Positions 44,758 to 54,302 of a stretch of DNA of 64,000 nt are shown here, one piece after another (the first letter of the stretch is position 1; every line of letters begins with the position of its first letter). Both the position numbers and the translations under genes were made by a program. Origin of the DNA: Promethearchaeia archaeon (lineage in GTDB: Archaea > Asgardarchaeota > Lokiarchaeia > Sigyniarchaeales > SOKP01). The notes beneath the pieces were generated by a model, which ran no database searches, had not been told where the DNA came from, and saw only the letters and a list, made by a program, of their open reading frames with translations. The stretch spans positions 159,085 to 223,084 of the forward strand of contig JAHQWJ010000014.1 in assembly GCA_029856125.1 (NCBI GenBank), read 5' to 3'.

Positions 44758-45729
44758 TTAAATGTTCTGGTCCGATTTCTCAAGCTCTAAAATTGAATCT
44801 AACTTTAATTCAAAATCTTTATTTAAATTTGATAGATCAGCTAAAGACTTGTCAATATTATCTATTAGAGCATTAATTGGAGATTTTTTTAGTTCTGAAA
44901 TAAGCTCAGAAATAACAACTAAATTATTCTTAAAAGCGCTAACTATATTTTCTTTGATTTTATTTTTATCAATGCCAAATTCAGCGATTTTTTTAAGATC
45001 TCTGATTTCTTTAAGGGGAACTTGTTCCTTTTCTGATAACTTAATATTTTTTTTAATAATTTGGGGAGTGATCTTCTTATGAAGCGTATTTGAATCAATT
45101 TCATCAATGTTGATAATTAATTCGTCTAATTTGTCTTCAGATTTATCGGCAGAAGTTAAAAAATTATTCGATATACCTCGAAATTGTGCTTCATTGCCAC
45201 TTTCTTCCAATTTTTTTAAAAAATCAAAAACTACAAGTGTAAATAGCTCTGTAATATTATCTTGGGTTTTCGCAGACACGAATACTATTGGGAATTCTTG
45301 AATTTGATAATTTCTTATAATATTCAAGAGAATTTCAGAATCCTCTGGTTTTACTAAATCAGATTTATTTCCTATTAAATAAATAATGCATTCAGGAGAG
45401 TGTTTTGATAAGTTTTTAAGATACGTGTCTTTTATTTCTTGGAGAGACTCCTTTGGGTTATTCAAGTCAAATAATAGTAGAGCTGAATCCAAATTACTGA
45501 AAAACACGGGATTCAGAGGATTGAAACTTCTTTGCCCTCCAATATCCCATATATTTAATCTTATATAATTATCTTTAAATTTGTATTCTTTTTTGGCAAT
45601 ATTACTGCCAATAGTGGGGATATACATGGAAGGAAATTCTTTTCCCACTAGCATATTGACTATGGATGTTTTACCGACACCCCATTGACCCAATATTGTG
45701 AGCTTAATATTGATTTCAGAGACTAGCAT
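44758..45729 (-). CDS. Ras-family small GTPase with C-terminal helical extension
   Basis: The 323-residue protein has a complete G domain. G1 is GQWGVGKTS (14-22, Lys20), a Thr of switch I lies in YIPTIGSN, G3 is WDIGGQ (61-66), G4 is NKSD (121-124) and G5 is SAKTQD near residue 155. This layout is close to eukaryotic Rab/Ras/Arf GTPases, and Asgard archaea carry many. Residues about 180-323 form an extra, mostly helical, charged segment ending in predicted coiled coil (LADLSNLNKDFELKLDSILELE). No lipidation cysteine is present at the end. It lies upstream of a coiled-coil gene, and the two probably form one unit. Confidence 0.93.
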   Translation of the reverse strand: MLVSEINIKLTILGQWGVGKTSIVNMLVGKEFPSMYIPTIGSNIAKKEYKFKDNYIRLNIWDIGGQRSFNPLNPVFFSNLDSALLLFDLNNPKESLQEIKDTYLKNLSKHSPECIIYLIGNKSDLVKPEDSEILLNIIRNYQIQEFPIVFVSAKTQDNITELFTLVVFDFLKKLEESGNEAQFRGISNNFLTSADKSEDKLDELIINIDEIDSNTLHKKITPQIIKKNIKLSEKEQVPLKEIRDLKKIAEFGIDKNKIKENIVSAFKNNLVVISELISELKKSPINALIDNIDKSLADLSNLNKDFELKLDSILELEKSDQNI

Positions 45730-45840
45730 TGACAGTAATTAAAAAAAATATTGATAATTTATTAGCATATAAAAAAAGGTCTATTTAAATATGCTTTATT
45801 CAGAAGCAGAATCTAGAGGAAGAAAGTATTAAATACTCTT

Positions 45841-46437
45841 CTAATTGGAAGGAATATCTAAATTTTTCTCTGAAAATTTTTTAAAAGCGTATATTAATCT
45901 TTGGAGAACTGTTACATTAGTGCAAATGGCAAGAATAACCATTGTCCACCAGATTGCGGTGGGAAACCAGATTTGAAATATTGAGCCTATAAAAAGGATT
46001 GGAACTCTATCTGTTCTTTCAAGCAATCCGACACCGTATAAGTTTGGAACTCCTAAACTTTCTATTTTGGCTCTAGTATACGAAGTTAAAAATGCTCCAG
46101 CTAAAGTAATTAGTCCAATATAGATGTTAGTATACCCACCAAGAATAATACCAAAGAAAATGAAGAAATCTCCTATTCTATCTAAGGTAGAATCTAAAAA
46201 GGCTCCCAATTTAGTTGGTCCTTGCAATCGAGCAACTACACCATCTAATTGATCAAAAAACTCAACGATAAATAGCGTTATAATGATAAAAACTAGACTT
46301 TGGAACATGAAACTTAAAAGGGTTAAAAATGCGAAAAAAAGACCTAAAGCAGTGATAAGGTTAGCGGGTACTTTTTTTATCTTTTTCCCCAATGGAAGTA
46401 ATAGTTTTTCTGAATACTTTTTTACTCCTAATAACAT
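45841..46437 (-). CDS. archaetidylinositol phosphate synthase-like CDP-alcohol phosphatidyltransferase
   Basis: The 198-residue membrane enzyme carries the CDP-alcohol phosphatidyltransferase motif DGx2ARx8Gx3Dx3D, seen as D65-G66, A69-R70, G78, D82 and D86. Five to six membrane helices are present. By similarity it makes archaetidylinositol phosphate from CDP-archaeol and inositol 1-phosphate, a step to archaeal inositol lipids. The small size and the motif match AIP synthase better than the larger phosphatidylserine synthases, but the head group cannot be proved. The ATG at 46437 gives MLLGVKKYSEK. Confidence 0.88.
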   Translation of the reverse strand: MLLGVKKYSEKLLLPLGKKIKKVPANLITALGLFFAFLTLLSFMFQSLVFIIITLFIVEFFDQLDGVVARLQGPTKLGAFLDSTLDRIGDFFIFFGIILGGYTNIYIGLITLAGAFLTSYTRAKIESLGVPNLYGVGLLERTDRVPILFIGSIFQIWFPTAIWWTMVILAICTNVTVLQRLIYAFKKFSEKNLDIPSN

Positions 46438-46544
46438 CTTGCTGTATTATCTTAGATTTAGTGGGTTATATCTTTTTCTAAATATAAGGCTTATCATAAT
46501 TTATCATTAATGAATCAATGAGAAAAAATATAAAAAAAAAACTT

Positions 46545-48038
46545 TTAAACGCTATATATTGGGTAAAATTTCTGTTCTAAATACTCTATAAAATAGTCTG
46601 GGTTTAACTCCTCTCCCGTCACTCTAGTAATCAAGTCCTTAGCTTGATAAATTCTGCCGTATTGGTGGATATTTTCTCTTACAAATGTCAACAAGTTAGA
46701 AAAATTACCTGTTTCATACGCTCTAGGCAAGGATGGATGGTCTTTAAGGGCTTTTTTATAGAATTGTGCTCCATATAAGTTTCCTAAAAAGTAAGTAGGG
46801 AAATAGCCAAAATATCCAGAAGACCAATGTACATCTTGTAAGACGCCATCTGCATTGTTTGGGGGCGTTATTCCTAACAAATCCTCCATTTTTGAATTCC
46901 ATATTTCTGGTAATTCACTAACATTTACATTACCCTCGATAATATCTCTTTCTAATTCGAATCTTAATATTACATGCATACCGTAGGTAACTTCATCAGC
47001 ATCTACACGAATAAGAGAAGGTTGGACTGTGTTAATACTTCGATAAAAATCCTCCATAGAGATACCTTTGAAATTGCCTGGAAAATTTTTTTCTAATTTA
47101 GGATACCAATATTTCCAAAATTCTTTGCTGCGCCCTACCATATTTTCCCACATTCTCGATTGACTTTCGTGAATGCCCATTGAACAGCCATCTGCTAAAA
47201 TGTTATCGTGAATTTCTTCCTTAAACCCCATTTCGTATAAAGCGTGTCCACATTCGTGAATCGACCCAAAAAGGCATGTTGAGAAGAAATTCTCGTTAAT
47301 TCGCGTAGTAAATCTTGTATCCGTCGAAGAAAGAGATGTTGTAAATGGATGAGCTGATTTATCTTGACGTCCTTTATTAAAATCATAATTCAATCCCTTT
47401 ACGACTTCAATACTAAAATCCCATTGTTTATCTACATCCCATTTCTGGGTAAGAATGGAAAAGTCTGGTTTATCGGTTGACGTATTCAATTTTTTTATGA
47501 TTTTATTAAGGTTTTGTTTCGATTTGCTGAAAATTTTCGCAATCCAATCGTATGTGGCACCGGGTTCGTAGAGATCGATGAGCGTTGAGTAAAGATCAGG
47601 ATGTGTATCTAATTTTTCTGCAACTTGAATTTGGAGCCCGATCATCTTCTCTAAAAGTGGTTGAAATAGAGAAAAATCATCTTTTTTCCGGGCTTCAACC
47701 CATTTAGCGTGACCTAAAGAGGCAGTTTTAGAAATTTCTTCAACCAATTTCGTTGGTAATTTGACTTCTTGATCGTAGTCTCTTTTAGCTTCTCGTATGA
47801 AGGCAGCGTCAATTAAATCTAAATTATCTAACTTCTCACATTCTTTGATCAGATTTCCTATTTTATCAGAAATTAATCGCTCATGAACTATTTTACTCAT
47901 AAGAGCACTTTGTTCCGCTCTACCTCCAAAAGATCCGTTAGGTAAATTAACCTTTTCATCCCATCCTAATAAAGCACGGATGTGGTTAAGGCGAGTAATT
48001 TCACTAAATTTTTTCTTAAGTTCTTCTATAGGATTCAT
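46545..48038 (-). CDS. M32 family carboxypeptidase (carboxypeptidase Taq)
   Basis: The 497-residue zinc metallopeptidase removes single amino acids from peptide C-termini. The active-site motif is HECGH at 261-265 (His261, Glu262, His265), with the third ligand likely Glu in HESQSRMWENMVG near 290. The family boundary motifs WDEKVNLP near the N-terminus and RVDADEVTYGMHVILRFELE are recognisable. The length is normal, and it is cytosolic with no signal peptide. Start ATG at 48038 is unambiguous. A role in turning over peptides is likely. Confidence 0.95.
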   Translation of the reverse strand: MNPIEELKKKFSEITRLNHIRALLGWDEKVNLPNGSFGGRAEQSALMSKIVHERLISDKIGNLIKECEKLDNLDLIDAAFIREAKRDYDQEVKLPTKLVEEISKTASLGHAKWVEARKKDDFSLFQPLLEKMIGLQIQVAEKLDTHPDLYSTLIDLYEPGATYDWIAKIFSKSKQNLNKIIKKLNTSTDKPDFSILTQKWDVDKQWDFSIEVVKGLNYDFNKGRQDKSAHPFTTSLSSTDTRFTTRINENFFSTCLFGSIHECGHALYEMGFKEEIHDNILADGCSMGIHESQSRMWENMVGRSKEFWKYWYPKLEKNFPGNFKGISMEDFYRSINTVQPSLIRVDADEVTYGMHVILRFELERDIIEGNVNVSELPEIWNSKMEDLLGITPPNNADGVLQDVHWSSGYFGYFPTYFLGNLYGAQFYKKALKDHPSLPRAYETGNFSNLLTFVRENIHQYGRIYQAKDLITRVTGEELNPDYFIEYLEQKFYPIYSV

Positions 48039-48167
48039 ATTTTTAAATACATGTTTTAATTTTCTTGAAATTTATATAAGCGAGATAAATCTAAGAATAT
48101 AAAAAAAATTTGCTTTTTGTGTTCACTACTACATTCTCTTATTAAGTGAAAATCTAGTCAAAAACCT

Positions 48168-49592
48168 CTACAAGGAATCGTGTTTCACAAAAAAGTTAGC
48201 TGCAGCTTCGAGATCCTCATCTGTAAGAGGTCTTGCTAAAGTTTTTTGTAGTTCTGTTATTAGCTGAGAGCATAAATTTATACTTAGTGTGCTTCCACTT
48301 AGCTCAATCATTTCTTGAAGCATTTTTGGATAATTCTTTTTGCTCTCGCTTTCGCTTTGTTCTAGCGTTGGACGTTTCTCTTCGGGGATAACTTCATCTA
48401 TGTGGAGTGTAATGTCTTCTTTATCTATATCTACTGTTTCTGAAGCATCTGATTCTGAAAATAATAATAAATCCTCCGTCTCTTGCTTAACTACTGGTGT
48501 ACGTGATGCCTTAATTGTAGCTTTAGGTACCTCGATTGGGGGCGGTTTAATTTGCGATTTACTAGATGGTAGTGGTTGCACTTGAACTCGTTGCGTAAAT
48601 TGAATTTTTCCTGGCATCTCGAATTTCTTTTTACTTTCGATTTGTTTTCTTAATTCACTTTGTTCGTCGATTTCTTCTTGTATTTTCTCTACTTTTGCCT
48701 TTAATGTAGAGATATAGGTAAAATCTTGATAATTATTTGAAATTTTTATAAGTTCTTTGTATTTGGCAATTGCGAGTATTAAATTCCCCCCGTTTTCAAC
48801 GCTTTCAGCTTCATTAAACAATTCTATAAAATGATGAGGTAAAAGTTTTTTTAAATTGAGGGTTCTAGCGATTAAGAGTTTAATTTTTTCTCGCACTCCC
48901 TTTTCAACTAACGAAATTTCTTCAATATCAGAAATGTTTAGCGCGTTTTTTACGATTTTTAAGTCCTTTTTATTTATCTTATCACGATTATTTCCAAGAA
49001 TAAGGAGCTTGGAGAATTTGCTTTCTTGTTTTTGTAAGTTTAAAAAATGTTCAATAACTCTGATATGATAACTAGATAAATCGAACAATAAAACAACCAA
49101 GTCAGACCCTTGTATAAATTTTGACCATAAAAGTGAAAAATTATCTTTTAATTCAAAATCCCAGAGATCGAACTTCAAATTATCAATAGTGATAACCGAA
49201 GCTTTTGCGAAATTCATAATCTGACGTACTTGGTCGCTCTTTATCATATTAAATAGGTAGGATTTTCCAGAACTAGTTGGTCCAATAATCACAATTTTTG
49301 AATGCATTTGGTGTTGCTGCTCTCTCAAAAAGTCCACAAATTCTCGTTTTTTATCATCTGGATTGCTCACATCTGTCGGATTTGGAAACAATTCATTAAA
49401 CTTTATTATTGTGTTGTCTAATATAGGAGAGATATATTCAAGACTATCAACTAAGTCAGTAATAAATAAAAATAATACATTTTTCTCTGATTTATGGAAT
49501 ATTTGGAAGTTTTCTGAAACAGGTCGGTGAAAGATTTTACCCATCGTAGGCATATCTAGAAACGACTGGATAACCGTTCTAACATTGTTCAA
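48168..49592 (-). CDS. Arf-like GTPase domain protein with N-terminal domain and long tail
   Basis: The 474-residue protein has an N-terminal domain of about 70 residues (KNVLFLFITDLVDSLEYISP) that resembles a longin or roadblock-like fold. A G domain follows with P-loop GPTSSGKSY (104-112), G3 variant LWDFE and G4 variant NNRD, where NKxD is usual. Helices and a Lys/Glu coiled segment (about 290-330), a Pro/Ser/Asp-rich region and a final helical domain complete it. Start TTG at 49592 has GGAG eight bases upstream. The divergent G3 and G4 suggest altered nucleotide binding or a pseudo-GTPase. Asgard genomes carry many such fusions; function is unknown. Confidence 0.75.
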   Translation of the reverse strand: MNNVRTVIQSFLDMPTMGKIFHRPVSENFQIFHKSEKNVLFLFITDLVDSLEYISPILDNTIIKFNELFPNPTDVSNPDDKKREFVDFLREQQHQMHSKIVIIGPTSSGKSYLFNMIKSDQVRQIMNFAKASVITIDNLKFDLWDFELKDNFSLLWSKFIQGSDLVVLLFDLSSYHIRVIEHFLNLQKQESKFSKLLILGNNRDKINKKDLKIVKNALNISDIEEISLVEKGVREKIKLLIARTLNLKKLLPHHFIELFNEAESVENGGNLILAIAKYKELIKISNNYQDFTYISTLKAKVEKIQEEIDEQSELRKQIESKKKFEMPGKIQFTQRVQVQPLPSSKSQIKPPPIEVPKATIKASRTPVVKQETEDLLLFSESDASETVDIDKEDITLHIDEVIPEEKRPTLEQSESESKKNYPKMLQEMIELSGSTLSINLCSQLITELQKTLARPLTDEDLEAAANFFVKHDSL

Positions 49593-49863
49593 TTCTTCAT
49601 CTCCAAGTGCAAGAGCGTATGTATGATTATAAATATTTTTTCCAGAATAAAAAATGTGGATTTGCCGAAGTATTTTTATCTCCTCTTTTTCTTTCTTTAA
49701 ACGCTTTAATTATATATATTAAATCTCTCATTAATATATTTTACAATTCAAATTACTTACTATCAGAGAGTTGGTTCGAAACACAATAGAAAAGTTTAGA
49801 ATTGGTGTTAAATGTTATTAAATTGTAAAGTTATGATTTTCTAAACCAAAAACACTCTGAAAA

Positions 49864-50793
49864 ATGCCGCTCCAACCTGAACATATAGCTAAATTCTTGG
49901 ACGAAGACGTAGATGTGAAGTTCAAGACAGAATTACTTGAACTTTTACGAAAGAATATTGATAGACTATGCTTTAAAGAATGTGAAATCGATAGGATTCA
50001 ATGCACTTTGACTCCACTTTGTACGAGAAGAACTTTACTGAAAATCAGATTATTAAGTGGGCTTACAATAGAAGATCAACCAAATTTCTGTTATAGTGTT
50101 CATAAAAATATAATATTTCGAGATTTTAGAAATAAAACTGTAATCTACAAGCCTAACGATGCCTATTTATATCTGATAGATTTCTTTGATGTTTTTTTCC
50201 ATGGAGATTATAGGAAGTTACACCAATTCTTCTCAAAAGGAGATTTTAAAGGAGCAGGCAAGATTTTTAAAGACAGAATAAAGAACAGGGACGAGAATTT
50301 TAGATATCTTTTAACTAAAGATCGCGAGTTTATGTTATTTAAATACGATGAAAAAATCCATGTATGCTTCATAAACGAGAACTATGCGTTATGTAATGCA
50401 AACAGAGAAAATATTACCGATTTGAAACTCTTATTTGGTTTATGTAAACTCTTTTCCCAAATATACTTTCCTGAAGTTAAGTTAAATTTAATTCTGGATG
50501 AACGCGTAGAGATTACAATCTTTATTCCAAAAGAAACGCTTTCTTCCATCAGCAATGAAATACCGGAAAATGAAGATAATAAGCGAGATAACTACATTTG
50601 GAACGATTTTGCTAGTGATTTAGATGTTTTAAGCCAATTTTGTGAAGAAATTAACATATTTATTGACAGAAAGCAAAATTTAGCAATAAAACTAAGCATT
50701 AGTGGAAAAGCAGAAATCCGATACCGAGATTTGCGTTTAGTATTTAACATTCTATTTCGCTTGTATAACGATTTCTACATATTACATATTTAA
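49864..50793 (+). CDS. unrecognised soluble protein, about 309 residues
   Basis: The 309-residue protein has mixed alpha and beta character and no membrane segment. It includes a charged N-terminal helix (HIAKFLDEDVDVKFKTELL), a Cys-rich stretch (CFKECEIDRIQCTLTPLC, about 39-56) that could bind metal, and a C-terminal part with LGLCKLFSQIYFPEVKL-like strands. No conserved family motif is recognised. It is followed after 33 bases by the HEAT/coiled-coil gene on the same strand, suggesting joint function. The strong reading frame and good start at ATG 49864 support a real gene. Confidence 0.65.
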   Translation: MPLQPEHIAKFLDEDVDVKFKTELLELLRKNIDRLCFKECEIDRIQCTLTPLCTRRTLLKIRLLSGLTIEDQPNFCYSVHKNIIFRDFRNKTVIYKPNDAYLYLIDFFDVFFHGDYRKLHQFFSKGDFKGAGKIFKDRIKNRDENFRYLLTKDREFMLFKYDEKIHVCFINENYALCNANRENITDLKLLFGLCKLFSQIYFPEVKLNLILDERVEITIFIPKETLSSISNEIPENEDNKRDNYIWNDFASDLDVLSQFCEEINIFIDRKQNLAIKLSISGKAEIRYRDLRLVFNILFRLYNDFYILHI

Positions 50794-50826
50794 AATTAAG
50801 ATATAACAATAAAATGTTGAGTAAAA

Positions 50827-52065
50827 ATGACCGAAAATAACCAAGATAATTCTGAAATAAATAAAATTAAAGATTTTGTGAAAGATGATAGACTAGATGA
50901 CGCAGTTAAAATAATTGCCTTGTACCTCGGAGATTCGAATCAAGATAATTATTTGGACCGGTTAGAGAACATCATCGAAATGCTACTATCCCTTCTTGGA
51001 GGGAGGATAGTATTAAGATTTTTAATAGAGCAACTCGTAATAGATATTCCTTCATTATTAGAAAATCTCTCAAAACGTGATTCTGTCCTTCGTTATTCGT
51101 TTTTATTACTTTTAAAAACACTTTGCGAGAACGAATGCGATTTGTTTCTCCCCCATAGTGAAGATTTATTAGATTCTCCGGACCCAAATGTTCGAGAAGC
51201 TGACTTGCAACTTATAATTTTTATGGCTGGAGGAGAAACCGATATTGAAGATGAATCACTAGTGAAAAAGATCGTGAATACTCTAACTGACGAAAAAGAT
51301 TTTGTTATTGAGAAAGCTATACAAGCACTAATAACAATTGGCAGAAAGCACCCTTCCTTAATTACAAAAGCAGTTAATAATTTTGTTAAAGAACGTCCCG
51401 AAGATGAAGACTTGAAAACTACCATAGATACAGTGCTTAAATCAGTGGTTACTGTTGAGAAAATTGATGAATTAGTTGAAGATAGCCATAAGGAAGCAAT
51501 GTTGGATGAAGATACTTTAGAAAAGGAAGAAATTGAAATAATTGATAAAGAGTTAGAACTAAAGAAAAAAGAAATTGAAATCAAGAAAAAAAAGTTAGAA
51601 TTACAAGAAAAAGAGAAAGATTTGGAAGAAAAAATAATCCAAGAAAAAGAAAAAACGCTAAAACTTAAAGAAGAAATTCTCGAACAAGAAATTACAGTAG
51701 ATTCTGCAGAACTCCTCCCCAAAAAGGTTAAAAAACAATTGAAAAAAGAAGAATCTGACATCATAGATAAGGAGATTGAGCTCAAGAAGAAAGATTTAGA
51801 AATAAAGAAAAAAAAATTAGAGTTGGAATTCAAAGAACGAGAAATTGAAGAATTAGCTATTCAAGAAAAGGAAAAAGCTTTAAAACTAAAAGAAGAATTA
51901 ATTGAAAAAGAAACAGAACTATCGAATGTAGAAATTGAATTACATCAGAAAATCATCGAGGAAAAAGAACAAAGAATTATGGAAACCGAACTAGAGAGAG
52001 CAGAAGAAAAAATTAAAGGTCTTAAAGATGATAATTCTGATCGCCCTGATGTTGACGAAGAATAG
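50827..52065 (+). CDS. HEAT-like plus long coiled-coil protein
   Basis: The 412-residue protein begins with about 180 residues of HEAT-like helices (LLFLLKTLCENE-like and VVEKAIQALITIG). A Lys/Glu-rich coiled coil with strong heptads fills about residues 230-400. A segment of about 45 residues is nearly repeated: IDKELELKKKEIEIKKKKLE (from about 51541) and IDKEIELKKKDLEIKKKKLE (from about 51762). The protein is probably an extended scaffold or tether. No catalytic motif is present. Start ATG at 50827. Confidence 0.75.
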   Translation: MTENNQDNSEINKIKDFVKDDRLDDAVKIIALYLGDSNQDNYLDRLENIIEMLLSLLGGRIVLRFLIEQLVIDIPSLLENLSKRDSVLRYSFLLLLKTLCENECDLFLPHSEDLLDSPDPNVREADLQLIIFMAGGETDIEDESLVKKIVNTLTDEKDFVIEKAIQALITIGRKHPSLITKAVNNFVKERPEDEDLKTTIDTVLKSVVTVEKIDELVEDSHKEAMLDEDTLEKEEIEIIDKELELKKKEIEIKKKKLELQEKEKDLEEKIIQEKEKTLKLKEEILEQEITVDSAELLPKKVKKQLKKEESDIIDKEIELKKKDLEIKKKKLELEFKEREIEELAIQEKEKALKLKEELIEKETELSNVEIELHQKIIEEKEQRIMETELERAEEKIKGLKDDNSDRPDVDEE

Positions 52066-52098
52066 TTGAATGATGAAAAATTTACATTAAACCTATCC

Positions 52099-53097
52099 CT
52101 AATTGATTTTATCTTCTGTTATTGGAGCTGTATATAACCGCTTCACAATTTTCCTGATCTCGTTAACCTTAACACTATCTGCAGGTAAACTTTTTTGTAT
52201 GGTCTTAGCGAGTCTATAAGCAAGCTCAATATAACTTAAATCTTCTAAAAATTCAACAATCTGGATTTTATAATCGCTATCCTCTACACCCTCCCCATAT
52301 TCCATTAATTTTTCTTTCAGTAAGAGATCGATCTTATCCGTCCTTTCAATAAAACGCACTTTTTTAACTAGTTGTTTAAAAGAATTAAAAATGTTGTAGA
52401 GCTCTGAACGAGGATAATCATCAATATTTTTTAATATATAGAATATAAAGAGTTCCGCTTTTTCATAGCGTTTGATTCTCAAACTCACTTCTAAGAGTTC
52501 AAGAACTGCTTGTTCGTATAGAAATTTACTTTCTATATTAGGGACAATTTTTTCGAATATCCAATCAATTAAATTAGGTTGATCAAATCTTTCTATAATG
52601 TCAATAAGTAGTTTTACAATAGAAAAATATAACTTAGCATTTTCAGTTTTAGTTCCCGATAAGAACGATACTAAGGCGTATTTAATCCTTCCCATAGCAT
52701 CCTCCATATTAATTGGGGTTTCTGCGAATTTATAAAATGCTGATTCTAAAATTGGTTGAATTTTTTCTCTACTTTTAAAATCGTAGATGAAATAATCAGC
52801 CCAATTCGGAGCAATCTTTTTTGAAGTCGGTCCATCTTTAGTTTTTGGATCTATTTTTTTAGGAGTTTTTGGTTTTGATTCTTTTATTTTTACAGTTTGG
52901 TTTTCCGCTTCTTCCTCTGTTAAGATTTCTAAAATAATCTTATCTTTTTCTTTTGGAACTATTATTCTGAAGAAGGTATCAGTCTCTTCTTTGAATAAAT
53001 TTTCTCTTAGTTCTTTTGGGAAAGTGATACCTGTTTTAGTCTTTTTTAAAATGTCTTCAAAAAAAACTTCTTCCTCTGGTTTTTTATCTTGAGCCAT
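52099..53097 (-). CDS. AbrB-like N-terminal domain fused to helical domain
   Basis: The 332-residue protein starts with an acidic tail, then a segment resembling the SpoVT/AbrB swapped-hairpin domain (KTGITFPKELRENLFKEETDTFF, about 16-40). A charged linker with a Lys/Pro-rich run (KPKTPKKIDPKTKDGP) follows. The rest is helical (about 120-325) with TPR- or HEAT-like pairs. No enzyme motif is seen. The AbrB resemblance is weak, and the domain may serve dimerisation rather than DNA binding. It is convergent with the coiled-coil gene. Confidence 0.6.
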   Translation of the reverse strand: MAQDKKPEEEVFFEDILKKTKTGITFPKELRENLFKEETDTFFRIIVPKEKDKIILEILTEEEAENQTVKIKESKPKTPKKIDPKTKDGPTSKKIAPNWADYFIYDFKSREKIQPILESAFYKFAETPINMEDAMGRIKYALVSFLSGTKTENAKLYFSIVKLLIDIIERFDQPNLIDWIFEKIVPNIESKFLYEQAVLELLEVSLRIKRYEKAELFIFYILKNIDDYPRSELYNIFNSFKQLVKKVRFIERTDKIDLLLKEKLMEYGEGVEDSDYKIQIVEFLEDLSYIELAYRLAKTIQKSLPADSVKVNEIRKIVKRLYTAPITEDKIN

Positions 53098-53187
53098 ATT
53101 TATTGGTAAGAATAACGGTTTTTTAATTCTATGTGGAATGGAATTAGATTAATAATTTGGAGCTATCTAATAATATATCAAGGCATA

Positions 53188-53781
53188 TCATCCGGTAATG
53201 TTAACTAACTCTACACCCCTAATATCGTAATTTTTATCAATGAAACAAAGAATCGCATGACCTTTATGCATATATACGAGAGGTACGGGGTAAGATTCGG
53301 CGTTTTCTATAAAACTTTTTTTTACGATGATAGGAAGGACAGTATTACACACCATGCATGGTACTTTAAGCTCTTTTACTATATCATAATTATTAAAGTT
53401 CGCAATAATGTCTTCAATATTTTCATTAAATGAGTTAACCATTGTAGTAGAAAAATTACCGTAAGAGATATATGACTCAATATCATATTTTACATTAAAC
53501 TCTACACTCACTTTTTCGATTAAAGCTTCAAGCAATTGGAATTGAACTTTATTATTAGAACCTGCAGTATATATTAAATTGTTTATTCTAATATGCACAA
53601 TTTTCATGTTGCCCTTGAAAATATGGAAAAATATATTACTCACAGGATTCTGCTTAACAATATTCAAGTCTAATATAAAACTTTTATATGATCTTGGAGG
53701 TTTCCATTCAAATATAGTAAATTCGTCAGTACTGATGTTAATAAACTCGAGATTTTGTAATATTTGGGAATATTCGACCAT
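53188..53781 (-). CDS. unrecognised protein, possible roadblock-like plus metal-binding C-terminus
   Basis: The 197-residue protein has a first 135 residues of alternating strand and helix resembling small roadblock/longin-type domains (IFFHIFKGNMKIVHIRINNL). The C-terminal part has CMVC, PVPLVYMHKGHAILCFID and could bind a metal. I do not recognise the family with confidence. It lies upstream of and on the same strand as the AbrB-like gene, 90 bases apart. Asgard genomes carry many roadblock/longin proteins as GTPase partners, which would fit the nearby GTPase, but this is inference. Confidence 0.55.
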   Translation of the reverse strand: MVEYSQILQNLEFINISTDEFTIFEWKPPRSYKSFILDLNIVKQNPVSNIFFHIFKGNMKIVHIRINNLIYTAGSNNKVQFQLLEALIEKVSVEFNVKYDIESYISYGNFSTTMVNSFNENIEDIIANFNNYDIVKELKVPCMVCNTVLPIIVKKSFIENAESYPVPLVYMHKGHAILCFIDKNYDIRGVELVNITG

Positions 53782-53954
53782 TTTTTTAATCAGCTTATGT
53801 CTTTTAACGATATTAATTACTATATTTTCGATAAAAAATAACTCGATTTGATTAAATAATTATTATTTATGATATAAACCTACCCTATTATAATGATTTA
53901 AATATTTGTATTATGTAAGTAGAGAATGTTATTGAAGCAATTTAAAAAAAAAAA

Positions 53955-54302
53955 TTATGAAATCGGATATTTTCCAGACCTTTTTAACTCTCTCATAATA
54001 GCCTTCATGTTGTCTACGGGTAGTTCACGGGGGATTTCACAACCAAATGCTAGCCAAAATCCGCCTCCTGTAGCAGCTATCTTTAATCTTTTAGCGATAT
54101 GGTCTGAAACTTGTTTAGGATCTGTAACCGTAAGTTTATTGTAATTTAGGTTACCCATAATTGTTACTTCTCCTCGTAAAAGTTCTTTAACCCAAGCTAA
54201 ATCAACTTGATAATCAAATTGAATTGCCCCTCCAGGATTAGTTTCTTTTGAAAAGTGTACCCATTGAGGCACGTAACCACATCAGTGAATTAGAGGTACC
54301 AT
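53955..54302 (-). pseudogene. 5'-truncated URO-D family methyltransferase relic
   Basis: The frame matches the C-terminal third of the URO-D family methyltransferase at 41613 (GGAIQFDYQVDLAW, IMGNLNY, GGGFWLAFGCEIP). An in-frame TGA at 54282-54284 interrupts MVPLIH*CGYVPQW, exactly at the middle residue of the His-x-Cys zinc motif of this family. Only six codons lie upstream before another stop, so the 5' two thirds are gone. A GTG at 54272 would give 105 residues after the TGA. The simplest reading is a decayed copy; TGA as selenocysteine is possible in Asgard archaea but cannot rescue the missing N-terminal part. Confidence 0.7.

Noticed and set aside
49760..49790. Possible T-arm sequence (GGTTCGAAAC) hinting at a tRNA
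   Set aside because: No matching acceptor, D or anticodon stems could be drawn around it.
51093..51833. Minus-strand 246-residue open frame rich in Ser and Phe
   Set aside because: It is the antisense of the Lys/Glu coiled-coil region; Lys and Glu codons read as Phe and Ser on the other strand.
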